A stretch of 64,000 bases of DNA. It comes from Umbilicaria muhlenbergii. Its lineage: Eukaryota > Ascomycota > Lecanoromycetes > Umbilicariales > Umbilicariaceae. A model generated the notes under the pieces. That model did no database searches. It was given only the letters and a program-made list of their open reading frames with translations, and was not told the DNA's origin. The translations under genes and the position numbers were made by a program. Location: assembly GCA_000611775.1 (NCBI GenBank), contig KK106981.1:10600280-10664279 (forward strand), read 5' to 3'. Positions 10,810 through 21,751 of this stretch are shown piece by piece (position 1 is the first letter of the stretch; the number at the start of each line of letters is the position of its first letter).

Positions 10810-12790
10810 TGCTGCTGAGCATAGGCCTCAGGATCATAGAGCCAGTAAGGTGGAGCAAGGTCTGTTACAAGGAGATACTAACTAGAGCTCCGCGAAGGGC
10901 AGTCGGTAGCCTCTGGAGCACACTAAGTGAGAGAGACATCTCTTTCGTAAGGATGGTTCTCCAAAGGCGCACGTTGCGTATAGGAGTCGAAAAGGCCTAC
11001 GAGGAGGAGGAAGCCCTTCATTGTTGCTGCGATTTCCTTAGAGTAATATACCAGTCCACTTCCTCAGGGCGAATGTCGAGAATGTGAGTCGAGTAACAAA
11101 ACAGGCGGATGTGGTCGATTTAAATGTATACAGTATGCCTTGAGGCACTCCCGAAGATTCGTAACAAGAAGTACGGATCGAAGGGGCCTTGCCTTCAGCT
11201 GGCCGTCCACGTGAGCCACCATTGTTATGTCTTTCATTTTTTGGCGTCCAAAAGAGTAGCTAAAAGAGCACGTCTCGAAGCCCGAGCTGAACACAAGAGT
11301 AAGATGTCTGCAGTTTATCCTGTTTCTCCGGCAAGATTAATGAAGTCAAGCAACTTGGCAATACTTGGAATGTGAATCTACAATATGTCGGATAAGGCGA
11401 AGGAGAGGTCTCGCTGTTACCTGAGTCTTGAGTAGCGAAGCAGCCATGCTTAAAAAAGGCAAGCCGGACTTCCGCTTCGACAGGCGGGCCATGATGCCAA
11501 GTGCCAAGTCGATGCGCCTCGATCCTCGGACTTCTCGAAAGGGGTACATTTTCCACCATAACCGAATACCAGCCGAATGCCAACGTTGACGGCTTACATT
11601 TAAAAGCGCATAAACCTTGATGGAATCAAGAGAAGACTAAGAATTAGTATCCGACCCAACCCAAACATGGGGTTAAAGGTTGAAAAGGTATCTGACGGGG
11701 CTCGAGGCGATCTCCCGAGAGCCCCCGGTGACTCCACGTGTGGCCTAGGTGTAAGGTAGTTAGCTGAAATCGTGCAAAGTCGTTTCCCTGGGCGAGTGCG
11801 CAAAGCCACGATATTAGGTAAGAAAGGCCCGTCTAGACCAAGCCCCAGGTTTCCGCCAACTGCTAGGTTTGAGAGTGTAAATGTGTATGCGAAGGCCTTC
11901 TAATATCGACGTGCCCATTCGGACAGGTCATGCTGCCAGGGTTTACTGTCTGCTGTGCGGTCAATCGTGCAGGCTGGCGCCGTTTCTGTTCGTTAGATCA
12001 GTAACTTGAATTGCAAAGAGCGTTCTAGAGACGTACTGGAGACATTGGGGGAGCTCCATGGACAGACTACAAGGCGTCGGAGGTACTTCCGTAGCACAAC
12101 AGCAAAGCCTTGGACTCTAGAAACAGTCCAACAGACTGGCAACGCTTTACTTGGTCACTCAATGTGTCACACAGACGACCCAAAAGGCTTTGCGCATCGT
12201 TACTAGAATAAAGTACAAATTCGCTTGGTGGAGATTGCTCACATCCAGGTATAATGCGTACAGTACAGTGAAACCAATTGACCAAAGGAGACGGAAGAAA
12301 ATGCCACAAAGAGGCTGATGGTACAAAACAGCAGCCCAAACCCATAATACAATACATCGCAAAGTAAGTCGCAACACAAGGATATAAAGACACCGCTATG
12401 CAAAGATTGGTGGTACAAACGCCCGCCCGGGTCCCAAACGCCTCGAGATCGCCATGTCCGTGTAGATGCTCTCAAATGTTGATGTTGTCGATGTTGCAGT
12501 AATTCATGAGGAAGTTTTCTAAAGAAAGATGTCGGTTTGAATTCGTGTCAAGTTGTAGAGTAAGCGTACCAGTCGCAGCGGCCGACAAACTCCCCGCATT
12601 TCTGTAGCTGGGAATGTTCTATCGCCGGCCTATATATGTAGCGAGCCTTCTTGCCAGGTATTTGAGCGATCCTCGGATGGTACCGATCCCGTACCCGTCA
12701 TCTCTCCCATGAGTCTCAACTGCAGGGTCTGTGCCTCTAGAGGACCATATCGGTCAATGGCCGACCAAGAACGATGGTAAGACGAGCTCA
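10810..12790. other. no gene recognised
   Basis: About 2 kb between the S/T-rich gene and the repeat gene. Short open frames occur on both strands, none with a recognisable domain or convincing splice pattern. It may hold the missing 5' exon of the S/T-rich gene (- strand, towards 10.8-11.4 kb), but I could not place it. Confidence 0.4.
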
Positions 12791-12792
12791 AC

Positions 12793-15700
12793 TTACGGAC
12801 GTTCCCACCTAGGGACAGTGCTTGTTGCCGTTACAGCATCCAGTGATTCCTGGCTGCCCGAGCAATCATTGAAGCCTGTAGATTCACAAGGATTTTTGAT
12901 ATGGTCCCTTGGGGGGATATGCATTCTGGGCTCGTTGACCTGATCTCTGCGAGGAATATGCATTCTTGGCTCGTTGTCATCATCTCTCGGGGGAATATAC
13001 ATCCTTGGCTTATCGACATGTTCCCTAGATATATGCATTCGTGGTTCGTTGGTATCATCTCTCGGAGGAATATGCATCCTTGGCTCATCGACATGATCCG
13101 TTCGAGGTATATGCATTCTTGGTTCGTTGGTGTCATCTCTCGGAGGAATATGCATCCTTGGCTCATCGACATGATCCGTTCGAGGTATATGCATTCTTGG
13201 TTCGTTGGTGTCATCTCTCGGAGGAATATGCATCCTTGGCTCATCGACATGATCCGTTCGAGGTATATGCATTCTTGGTTCGTTGGTGTCATCTCTCGGA
13301 GGAATATGCATCCTTGGCTCATCGACATGATCCGTTCGAGGTATATGCATTCTTGGTTCGTTGGTGTCATCTCTCGGAGGAATATGCATCCTTGGCTCAT
13401 CGACATGATCCGTTCGAGGTATATGCATTCTTGGTTCGTTGGTGTCATCTCTCGGAGGAATATGCATCCTTGGCTCGTTGACATGATCTCTCGGAGGAGG
13501 GATGTACATTCTGGGCTCGTTGATAGCATCCCTTGGAGGAATGTGCATCCTCCGACTGTTGACATGATCTCTTGGAGGAGGGATGTACATTCTGGGTTCG
13601 TTGACATCATCTCTCGGTGGAATATACATCCTTGGCTCATCAACATGATCCCTTCGAGGTATATGCATTTTTGGTGCGTTGCTGTCATCTCTCGGAGGGA
13701 TATGCATCCTTGGACTGTTGATATGGTCTTTCGGAGGAGGGATGTACATTCTGGGCTCGTTGATAGCATCCCTTGGAGGAATGTGCATCCTCCGACTGTT
13801 GACATGATCTCTTGGAGGAGGGATGTACATTCTGGGTTCGTTGACATCATCTCTCGGTGGAATATACATCCTTGGCTCATCAACATGATCCCTTCGAGGT
13901 ATATGCATTTTTGGTGCGTTGCTGTCATCTCTCGGAGGGATATGCATCCTTGGACTGTTGATATGGTCTTTCGGAGGAGGGATGTACATTCTGGGCTCGT
14001 TGATAGCATCCCTTGGAGGAATGTGCATCCTCCGACTGTTGACATGATCTCTTGGAGGAGGGATGTACATTCTGGGTTCGTTGACATCATCTCTCGGTGG
14101 AATATACATCCTTGGCTCATCAACATGATCCCTTCGAGGTATATGCATTTTTGGTGCGTTGCTGTCATCTCTCGGAGGGATATGCATCCTTGGACTGTTG
14201 ATATGGTCTTTCGGAGGAGGGATGTACATTCTGGGCTCGTTGATAGCATCCCTTGGAGGAATGTGCATCCTCCGACTGTTGACATGATCTCTTGGAGGAG
14301 GGATGTACATTCTGGGTTCGTTGACATCATCTCTCGGTGGAATATACATCCTTGGCTCATCAACATGATCCCTTCGAGGTATATGCATTTTTGGTGCGTT
14401 GCTGTCATCTCTCGGAGGGATATGCATCCTTGGACTGTTGATATGGTCTTTCGGAGGAGGGATGTACATTCTGGGCTCGTTGATAGCATCCCTTGGAGGA
14501 ATGTGCATCCTCCGACTGTTGACATGATCTCTTGGAGGAGGGATGTACATTCTGGGTTCGTTGACATCATCTCTCGGTGGAATATACATCCTTGGCTCAT
14601 CAACATGATCCCTTCGAGGTATATGCATTTTTGGTGCGTTGCTGTCATCTCTCGGAGGGATATGCATCCTTGGACTGTTGATATGGTCTTTCGGAGGAGG
14701 GATGTACATTCTGGGCTCGTTGATAGCATCCCTTGGAGGAATGTGCATCCTCCGACTGTTGACATGATCTCTTGGAGGAGGGATGTACATTCTGGGTTCG
14801 TTGACATCATCTCTCGGTGGAATATACATCCTTGGCTCATCAACATGATCCCTTCGAGGTATATGCATTTTTGGTGCGTTGCTGTCATCTCTCGGAGGGA
14901 TATGCATCCTTGGACTGTTGATATGGTCTTTCGGAGGAGGGATGTACATTCTGGGCTCGTTGATAGCATCCCTTGGAGGAATGTGCATCCTCCGACTGTT
15001 GACATGATCTCTTGGAGGAGGGATGTACATTCTGGGTTCGTTGACATCATCTCTCGGTGGAATATACATCCTTGGCTCATCAACATGATCCCTTCGAGGT
15101 ATATGCATTTTTGGTGCGTTGCTGTCATCTCTCGGAGGGATATGCATCCTTGGACTGTTGATATGGTCTTTCGGAGGAGGGATGTACATTCTGGGCTCGT
15201 TGATAGCATCCCTTGGAGGAATGTGCATCCTCCGACTGTTGACATGATCTCTTGGAGGAGGGATGTACATTCTGGGTTCGTTGACATCATCTCTCGGTGG
15301 AATATACATCCTTGGCTCATCAACATGATCCCTTCGAGGTATATGCATTTTTGGTGCGTTGCTGTCATCTCTCGGAGGGATATGCATCCTTGGACTGTTG
15401 ATATGGTCTTTCGGAGGAGGGATGTACATTCTGGGCTCGTTGATAGCATCCCTTGGAGGAATGTGCATCCTCCGACTGTTGACATGATCTCTTGGAGGAG
15501 GGATGTACATTCTGGGTTCGTTGACATCATCTCTCGGTGGAATATACATCCTTGGCTCATCAACATGATCCCTTCGAGGTATATGCATTTTTGGTGCGTT
15601 GCTGTCATCTCTCGGAGGGATATGCATCCTTGGACTGTTGATATGGTCTTTCGGAGGAGGGATGTACATTCTGGGCTCGTTGATAGCATCCCTTGGAGGA

Positions 15701-18129
15701 ATGTGCATCCTCCGACTGTTGACATGATCTCTTGGAGGAGGGATGTACATTCTGGGTTCGTTGACATCATCTCTCGGTGGAATATACATCCTTGGCTCAT
15801 CAACATGATCCCTTCGAGGTATATGCATTTTTGGTGCGTTGCTGTCATCTCTCGGAGGGATATGCATCCTTGGACTGTTGATATGGTCTTTCGGAGGAGG
15901 GATGTACATTCTGGGCTCGTTGATAGCATCCCTTGGAGGAATGTGCATCCTCCGACTGTTGACATGATCTCTTGGAGGAGGGATGTACATTCTGGGTTCG
16001 TTGACATCATCTCTCGGTGGAATATACATCCTTGGCTCATCAACATGATCCCTTCGAGGTATATGCATTTTTGGTGCGTTGCTGTCATCTCTCGGAGGGA
16101 TATGCATCCTTGGACTGTTGATATGGTCTTTCGGAGGAGGGATGTACATTCTGGGCTCGTTGATAGCATCCCTTGGAGGAATGTGCATCCTCCGACTGTT
16201 GACATGATCTCTTGGAGGAGGGATGTACATTCTGGGTTCGTTGACATCATCTCTCGGTGGAATATACATCCTTGGCTCATCAACATGATCCCTTCGAGGT
16301 ATATGCATTTTTGGTGCGTTGCTGTCATCTCTCGGAGGGATATGCATCCTTGGACTGTTGATATGGTCTTTCGGAGGAGGGATGTACATTCTGGGCTCGT
16401 TGATAGCATCCCTTGGAGGAATGTGCATCCTCCGACTGTTGACATGATCTCTTGGAGGAGGGATGTACATTCTGGGTTCGTTGACATCATCTCTCGGTGG
16501 AATATACATCCTTGGCTCATCAACATGATCCCTTCGAGGTATATGCATTTTTGGTGCGTTGCTGTCATCTCTCGGAGGGATATGCATCCTTGGACTGTTG
16601 ATATGGTCTTTCGGAGGAGGGATGTACATTCTGGGCTCGTTGATAGCATCCCTTGGAGGAATGTGCATCCTCCGACTGTTGACATGATCTCTTGGAGGAG
16701 GGATGTACATTCTGGGTTCGTTGACATCATCTCTCGGTGGAATATACATCCTTGGCTCATCAACATGATCCCTTCGAGGTATATGCATTTTTGGTGCGTT
16801 GCTGTCATCTCTCGGAGGGATATGCATCCTTGGACTGTTGATATGGTCTTTCGGAGGAGGGATGTACATTCTGGGCTCGTTGATAGCATCCCTTGGAGGA
16901 ATGTGCATCCTCCGACTGTTGACATGATCTCTTGGAGGAGGGATGTACATTCTGGGTTCGTTGACATCATCTCTCGGTGGAATATACATCCTTGGCTCAT
17001 CAACATGATCCCTTCGAGGTATATGCATTTTTGGTGCGTTGCTGTCATCTCTCGGAGGGATATGCATCCTTGGACTGTTGATATGGTCTTTCGGAGGAGG
17101 GATGTACATTCTGGGCTCGTTGATAGCATCCCTTGGAGGAATGTGCATCCTCCGACTGTTGACATGATCTCTTGGAGGAGGGATGTACATTCTGGGTTCG
17201 TTGACATCATCTCTCGGTGGAATATACATCCTTGGCTCATCAACATGATCCCTTCGAGGTATATGCATTTTTGGTGCGTTGCTGTCATCTCTCGGAGGGA
17301 TATGCATCCTTGGACTGTTGATATGGTCTTTCGGAGGAGGGATGTACATTCTGGGCTCGTTGATAGCATCCCTTGGAGGAATGTGCATCCTCCGACTGTT
17401 GACATGATCTCTTGGAGGAGGGATGTACATTCTGGGTTCGTTGACATCATCTCTCGGTGGAATATACATCCTTGGCTCATCAACATGATCCCTTCGAGGT
17501 ATATGCATTTTTGGTGCGTTGCTGTCATCTCTCGGAGGGATATGCATCCTTGGACTGTTGATATGGTCTTTCGGAGGAGGGATGTACATTCTGGGCTCGT
17601 TGATAGCATCCCTTGGAGGAATGTGCATCCTCCGACTGTTGACATGATCTCTTGGAGGAGGGATGTACATTCTGGGTTCGTTGACATCATCTCTCGGTGG
17701 AATATACATCCTTGGCTCATCAACATGATCCCTTCGAGGTATATGCATTTTTGGTGCGTTGCTGTCATCTCTCGGAGGGATATGCATCCTTGGACTGTTG
17801 ATATGGTCTTTCGGAGGAGGGATGTACATTCTGGGCTCGTTGATAGCATCCCTTGGAGGAATGTGCATCCTCCGACTGTTGACATGATCTCTTGGAGGAG
17901 GGATGTACATTCTGGGTTCGTTGACATCATCTCTCGGTGGAATATACATCCTTGGCTCATCAACATGATCCCTTCGAGGTATATGCATTTTTGGTGCGTT
18001 GCTGTCATCTCTCGGAGGGATATGCATCCTTGGACTGTTGATATGGTCTTTCGGAGGAGGGATGTACATTCTGGGCTCGTTGATAGCATCCCTTGGAGGA
18101 ATAGCCACCCCGGTATTGTTTTTGAGCAT
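12793..18129 (-). CDS. giant Pro/Arg/Met/His repeat protein (~1,778 aa)
   Basis: A single open frame of 1,778 codons. After a short N-terminus (MLKNNTGVAIPPRDAINE) it is built of 13-14-residue motifs with the core P-R-M-(H/Y)-I-P-P followed by R-D and a variable D/H-x-N/D-E pair. Six motifs make an 80-residue unit repeated 19 times, then a 26-residue unit repeated five times, then a non-repetitive tail with SGSQESLDAV. Two other frames are also open simply because one unit lacks stops there. This frame is preferred because the six sub-repeats differ mostly at third positions: Ile is ATC/ATT/ATA, Pro CCT/CCA/CCG, Arg AGA/AGG, while Met is fixed. No signal peptide or membrane segment. The stop lies inside a perfect donor (GTAAGT from 12796), so the gene may splice onward; the frame is also open upstream to about 18177. 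Function unknown. Confidence 0.6.
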   Translation of the reverse strand: MLKNNTGVAIPPRDAINEPRMYIPPPKDHINSPRMHIPPRDDSNAPKMHIPRRDHVDEPRMYIPPRDDVNEPRMYIPPPRDHVNSRRMHIPPRDAINEPRMYIPPPKDHINSPRMHIPPRDDSNAPKMHIPRRDHVDEPRMYIPPRDDVNEPRMYIPPPRDHVNSRRMHIPPRDAINEPRMYIPPPKDHINSPRMHIPPRDDSNAPKMHIPRRDHVDEPRMYIPPRDDVNEPRMYIPPPRDHVNSRRMHIPPRDAINEPRMYIPPPKDHINSPRMHIPPRDDSNAPKMHIPRRDHVDEPRMYIPPRDDVNEPRMYIPPPRDHVNSRRMHIPPRDAINEPRMYIPPPKDHINSPRMHIPPRDDSNAPKMHIPRRDHVDEPRMYIPPRDDVNEPRMYIPPPRDHVNSRRMHIPPRDAINEPRMYIPPPKDHINSPRMHIPPRDDSNAPKMHIPRRDHVDEPRMYIPPRDDVNEPRMYIPPPRDHVNSRRMHIPPRDAINEPRMYIPPPKDHINSPRMHIPPRDDSNAPKMHIPRRDHVDEPRMYIPPRDDVNEPRMYIPPPRDHVNSRRMHIPPRDAINEPRMYIPPPKDHINSPRMHIPPRDDSNAPKMHIPRRDHVDEPRMYIPPRDDVNEPRMYIPPPRDHVNSRRMHIPPRDAINEPRMYIPPPKDHINSPRMHIPPRDDSNAPKMHIPRRDHVDEPRMYIPPRDDVNEPRMYIPPPRDHVNSRRMHIPPRDAINEPRMYIPPPKDHINSPRMHIPPRDDSNAPKMHIPRRDHVDEPRMYIPPRDDVNEPRMYIPPPRDHVNSRRMHIPPRDAINEPRMYIPPPKDHINSPRMHIPPRDDSNAPKMHIPRRDHVDEPRMYIPPRDDVNEPRMYIPPPRDHVNSRRMHIPPRDAINEPRMYIPPPKDHINSPRMHIPPRDDSNAPKMHIPRRDHVDEPRMYIPPRDDVNEPRMYIPPPRDHVNSRRMHIPPRDAINEPRMYIPPPKDHINSPRMHIPPRDDSNAPKMHIPRRDHVDEPRMYIPPRDDVNEPRMYIPPPRDHVNSRRMHIPPRDAINEPRMYIPPPKDHINSPRMHIPPRDDSNAPKMHIPRRDHVDEPRMYIPPRDDVNEPRMYIPPPRDHVNSRRMHIPPRDAINEPRMYIPPPKDHINSPRMHIPPRDDSNAPKMHIPRRDHVDEPRMYIPPRDDVNEPRMYIPPPRDHVNSRRMHIPPRDAINEPRMYIPPPKDHINSPRMHIPPRDDSNAPKMHIPRRDHVDEPRMYIPPRDDVNEPRMYIPPPRDHVNSRRMHIPPRDAINEPRMYIPPPKDHINSPRMHIPPRDDSNAPKMHIPRRDHVDEPRMYIPPRDDVNEPRMYIPPPRDHVNSRRMHIPPRDAINEPRMYIPPPKDHINSPRMHIPPRDDSNAPKMHIPRRDHVDEPRMYIPPRDDVNEPRMYIPPPRDHVNSRRMHIPPRDAINEPRMYIPPPKDHINSPRMHIPPRDDSNAPKMHIPRRDHVDEPRMYIPPRDDVNEPRMYIPPPRDHVNSRRMHIPPRDAINEPRMYIPPPRDHVNEPRMHIPPRDDTNEPRMHIPRTDHVDEPRMHIPPRDDTNEPRMHIPRTDHVDEPRMHIPPRDDTNEPRMHIPRTDHVDEPRMHIPPRDDTNEPRMHIPRTDHVDEPRMHIPPRDDTNEPRMHIPRTDHVDEPRMHIPPRDDTNEPRMHISREHVDKPRMYIPPRDDDNEPRMHIPRRDQVNEPRMHIPPRDHIKNPCESTGFNDCSGSQESLDAVTATSTVPRWERP
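13072..13461 (-). repeat. 78-bp tandem repeat, 5 copies
   Basis: Five consecutive 78-bp units starting at 13072, 13150, 13228, 13306 and 13384 appear identical; a partial diverging unit follows at 13462. Each encodes two 13-residue motifs (DDTNEPRMHIPRT and DHVDEPRMHIPPR) near the C-terminal end of the repeat protein. 78 is a multiple of 3, so copy number can change without breaking the frame. Confidence 0.95.
13501..18102 (-). repeat. 240-bp tandem repeat, 19 full copies plus a 42-bp partial
   Basis: Units start every 240 bp from 13501 to 17821, with a partial unit at 18061-18102. By eye all 19 are identical. Each holds six diverged sub-repeats of 39 or 42 bp (encoding 13 or 14 residues). 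Identity between units together with divergence inside a unit points to recent expansion or homogenisation of a composite unit. Confidence 0.97.
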
Positions 18130-18179
18130 TTTTCGAGCATATGCACGTTTTAATACTGTTTTGGTAAGACGGAGTTCTT

Positions 18180-19440
18180 AGTGGCCTTAAGTACGCGTCT
18201 CTGTTTTGATGACAGGGTATGGAACCAATAGCAATTTGGCTCAGTTGCTAGCGTAGTTCAGTGACTGAGCATACTTAGGTTTTGAGCAAATGCGCACGGG
18301 TGTACGGTAACTGTAAACGGCAGTGTAAGTGGTTTTGGAACAGGGAAACGCGTACTAAAACTCTGACCAACTGTATCTGTCTTAAAGCGTACATATGTTC
18401 AAAAAACATGACCAGGGTGGCTAAATCCCTCTATTGGTCGGCCCTCAGGTACGAATGGTCCAGCCTTACCTTTACAGCACGCCTCAGGCTGGACCTTCCC
18501 ACAATAGTCCTGACCACCAGACAAAGACGCTGAAACGGGTCGGCGCAAGCAGGGACGTCCAGCCTAATGGGCGAGCTAGCCAAACCGCTCGTCGCGCTCA
18601 GCGGGCCAGATAGCGTACTCGGTATCATTCCGTCCGCAAGCGCTGCTGGGGGTAGAACCGGCTGCCGACTCCTCCTCCACGGGCGGGAGAGAAAGGAAAC
18701 GACAAGGTTGGCGGGCTAGGTAAGATTACTATTCTCCCGCTCTCCTACTCTCTCGCCCCTCCCGCCGCCCCCGCACAACCGCCAGCTACAGCCTCCCGAC
18801 TGCTCGAGCCGATCTACGGGCGTCACAACTCGTACCTGACCTCCCCGGCCGCATGATGCAAGAGATCGCGAGGGGGGTCGGGGTCGGGGGTTATAGCGCT
18901 GAGGGAGAGGGGGGTGGGGGGACACTGGATGAGGTGGTGGAGGTTGTCACGGGTGGGCAGATGGGAGTGTATGGAAGGGGGGTGTGGTTGGTTCATGTGG
19001 AGGGGTTTTGGGATGAGGTGGTGGGGTTTGTGAGGGAGGGGGGAGCGGGTGCTGGGTGAGAGGGGGAAGGCGGGGGAGTGTGTAGAGTGGTTGAGGGAGA
19101 GGGGGGTTGCGGGTCGGGGAGGGGGCTGGGTTTGAAGGAGGGGTTCGAAGGAGGGGTTGAAGGAGGGGTTTAAAGGAAGGGGAGGAGAAGGGTTGGGGGA
19201 GTAGATGTGATGGTTGTGGATGTGGAAGTGGTGAGCTGGTGTTCAATAGGGTTGTGTGAAAGGAGAATCTGCCTCGTCGTGCGAGTGAGGAATGATGTGA
19301 TATATCACAGGGAGTGTCTTTGAATTCTACTATCTGGAAGGACCTGCTCACGCGCAGAAGGCGACAAAACAACGCGGTACACAGAAACCCTAAGCAGGCT
19401 TTCAGGCAGCTCCAAACAGTCGCCGTAGAAGAACCTCCAC
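18180..19440. other. intergenic, G-rich low-complexity stretch
   Basis: No gene recognised. From about 18860 to 19200 the + strand is extremely G-rich (runs of GGGG separated by T, A or GA), with short imperfect repeats of GGAGGGGTT near 19137-19175. Frames through it are low-complexity and not credible as proteins. It could form G-quadruplexes, which is inference only. Confidence 0.7.
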
Positions 19441-19444
19441 CGGC

Positions 19445-20530
19445 TCAATCTGCCACACTAGCCTCCGCATCCTCCGCACTCGCCGCCTCCTGCTCCTGCG
19501 TTTTCTTCCCTGGTAGATTTACAGCCTCATCTGCCACAGTCGTAGCCTCTTTCGTCTTCCCCTCACCTCCTTTTCCCTCCTTCACCTCGCTCCCTTTCCC
19601 TCCACCCTCCTCATCCTCATCCTCATCCTCCTCCCGAATAAGCGCCTTCCTCTCCAACTCTTCCGCCTGCTCCTTGCTCACAGCCTCCACATTACTACCC
19701 CTATGCTGCGTGACTTTTCGTTCCTTCCCCTCGTGCGCCCCATCCTGTAGCCCCGTATGCAGAGAGCTCGTAGACTCGGCCGCATCCGTCGACGTTTGAA
19801 CAACAGTATCCGCCTTGCCCTGAACGCTGGATTTGCCGGTTTCGGGCGCTTGGGCGGATGCCGCATCGGTGGTGCCAGAGGGCGGAGGCATACCTGTCGG
19901 GCCTGAATTATCTAGGCTCTTGAACGTCGAGGGTGAGATTTCGGAGGGCTTAGCGCCTGAGGGGGCGGTGCGGGCTTTGGATTTGGCATCGCTGGCCTTT
20001 TGCGCGGCTTCAGTGCCCGCTTGACGCATAGTCGCGGTGAGAGGGTGCTCGGATTCTGAGGAGGGGGCGGGAGTGGGGTCTTTGGTTGGAGTACTGGATT
20101 CGATGCGTGGAGGAGCTTTCGAGGGAGTATCCGAGGATGCCGGTCTAGGGGGCGCGGGGGCGAGGGCGCCGATGTTATCTTTGAGTTCGCCGTATTCGTT
20201 CCATTCCTCTATTTCGTCAAGGTCCTAAAGCTAGCCTTCAGTACTGTATAGCGCGCGTAGACAAAGTGACCTATAATGCAAGCATACCCCGACTACCATC
20301 CCCATCCTGACCAGGCCAGGCAGCTTCCGTTTACCCGCCCTACGACCCCATAGCATACGGGCTTTCTCGTCGGTGGCGACATCGAGCGCTTGAAAGGGGA
20401 TCTTGTTGGCTTTGAGGATGGTTTCGAGGCGGGAGGTTGCTGTGATGATGTGGGAGGAGCCGGCGGTGAGGGATGTGTATAAATATAGCTGTGGGTCAGT
20501 GTGATAGGATTTAGGTGTTGCGTCGGCCAT
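19445..20530 (-). CDS. SH3BGR-like (thioredoxin-fold) protein with disordered acidic tail
   Basis: Two exons: 20530-20288 and 20224-19445, joined across a 63-nt intron (GTATGC...TTTAG, phase 0), giving 340 residues. The N-terminal ~105 residues match the fungal SH3-domain-binding glutamic-acid-rich-like family, a small glutaredoxin/thioredoxin-like fold without the CxxC pair: LYLYTSLTAGSSHII, IPFQALDVATDEKAR, KRKLPGLVRMG and, in exon 2, DLDEIEEWNEYGELKDNIG. The rest is disordered, rich in Ala/Ser/Thr/Glu, with a Glu/Asp run (EEDEDEDEEGGG) late in the protein. Function in fungi is not settled. It lies on the same strand as the upstream epimerase gene, about 340 bp apart. Start ATG at 20530 is the only one that includes the whole domain. 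Confidence 0.88.
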
Positions 20531-20872
20531 TGTAGTTGCTGATAGGAGTGGTGATTTAGAGGTAGATGGATGGTTGTGATCAGGTCGGGGGTGAGGGGTT
20601 AAGAACGTTACTCTTCACGTAAAATGCCGACGCGTCAATTGATACATGCGCACAGATTCGGCGAAGGAGGTTGTTTACAGTATTTTCTCGACTTTGTTTT
20701 ACATATCGTTACCACATGTGTTACCCAATAACCAAGGGGTCTTTCTCTTACTAGGTAGGGACGAGGATTAGGGTTTCGAAGATGGGGGTTAGGTCGTGGC
20801 TTAAACGAACGTCTGTCTGCCATTCTTTTCCCATCCAATATACAGAGACTTCGCACGATTAGCTCGTAAGCC

Positions 20873-21751
20873 TCATAGTTGACTTCTTCGACGATCCACA
20901 GCTTCCCTCAGCTTGCTGATTACATCTGCTGGGTCCTTCGCGCCAAACACCGCCGATCCCGCCACAATCACGTTGGCACCAGCCTCCGCCGCTTGGTCTA
21001 TTGTCCCTTCGCTCAATCCACCATCGACTTCGATGTTCAGATTTGGGTATCGCTTTCGTAGCGCCTTGACTTTGGGTAGCTCCGATGCCATGAACTTCTG
21101 ACCGCCGAAGCCAGGGTGTACTGTCATGACGAGGACCATCTAGCAAAGAGTCAGCACGGATTTTCTATGAAACTCGGAGACTCCCTACATCTGGCACTTC
21201 TGTCTTGTCTGAGCTGTCAAGGATATCCCAGAGAACATCTACCTCGGTACCAGGTTTGATCGCGATCCCTGCCCGCATACCGTTGTTATGGATGTGCTTG
21301 ATAATGTCTTGGGGGTTAGTCTTCTGGTCTGAGTGGTCCGCGGGATTCTCGGCGGCTGTGGAAGTGATCGCGGCTTCGTAGTGGAAACAGTACAGGTCGC
21401 ATCCAGCCTTCTGAAAGTCTTTTACCCATTTCTTAGGCTGTTCCAGACAAAGACTTGTTAGTCTCAAAAATGAGCAGAAAAGGAGGGTTGAGCGTACACA
21501 AAGCCTACCTCAGCGATCATCATGTGGCAGTCGAATGTGCCTTTTCCATCGGCTTCTTTGGGGCGCTCCACGTGCGAGCGGATTTTGGTTACAACAGGGG
21601 CGCCGAATGTCATATTAGGAACGAAATGCCCATCCATCACGTCGATATGGACCCACGTACTTCCCCAATCGAAGACATCTTTACATGCAGCTCCTAGATT
21701 CGCGAAATCCGCCGACAGAATTGACGGTGCAATGATCGCAGGCGGTGACAT
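20873..21751 (-). CDS. RPE1: ribulose-phosphate 3-epimerase
   Basis: Three exons: 21751-21509, 21437-21189 and 21139-20873 (252 residues; both introns phase 0, 71 and 49 nt). The enzyme interconverts D-ribulose 5-phosphate and D-xylulose 5-phosphate in the non-oxidative pentose phosphate pathway, in the cytosol, as a metal-dependent TIM barrel. Visible family motifs are [13 protein letters not shown] at the N-terminus, [16 protein letters not shown] (metal and catalytic Asp/His), DCHMMI, CFHYEA, the loop [12 protein letters not shown] and the phosphate-binding VDGG and [12 protein letters not shown]. Two family-typical positions carry insertions ([12 protein letters not shown] and [10 protein letters not shown]). 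The start at 21751 is chosen because it precedes the first strand directly; an in-frame extension upstream has no family similarity. Stop codon is TGA. Confidence 0.96.

Noticed and set aside
13041-13481. 146-codon + strand frame over the 78-bp repeat
   Set aside because: By-product of the repeat, like the longer + strand frame.
12901-18153. 1,750-codon + strand frame (Trp/His/Met-rich) and a second - strand frame over the 240-bp array
   Set aside because: Any frame free of stops in one unit stays open through all identical units, so length is no evidence. Variation among sub-repeats is synonymous only in the first - strand frame.
18840-19250. G-rich tract as telomere or coding sequence
   Set aside because: No regular TTAGGG array and only low-complexity translations.
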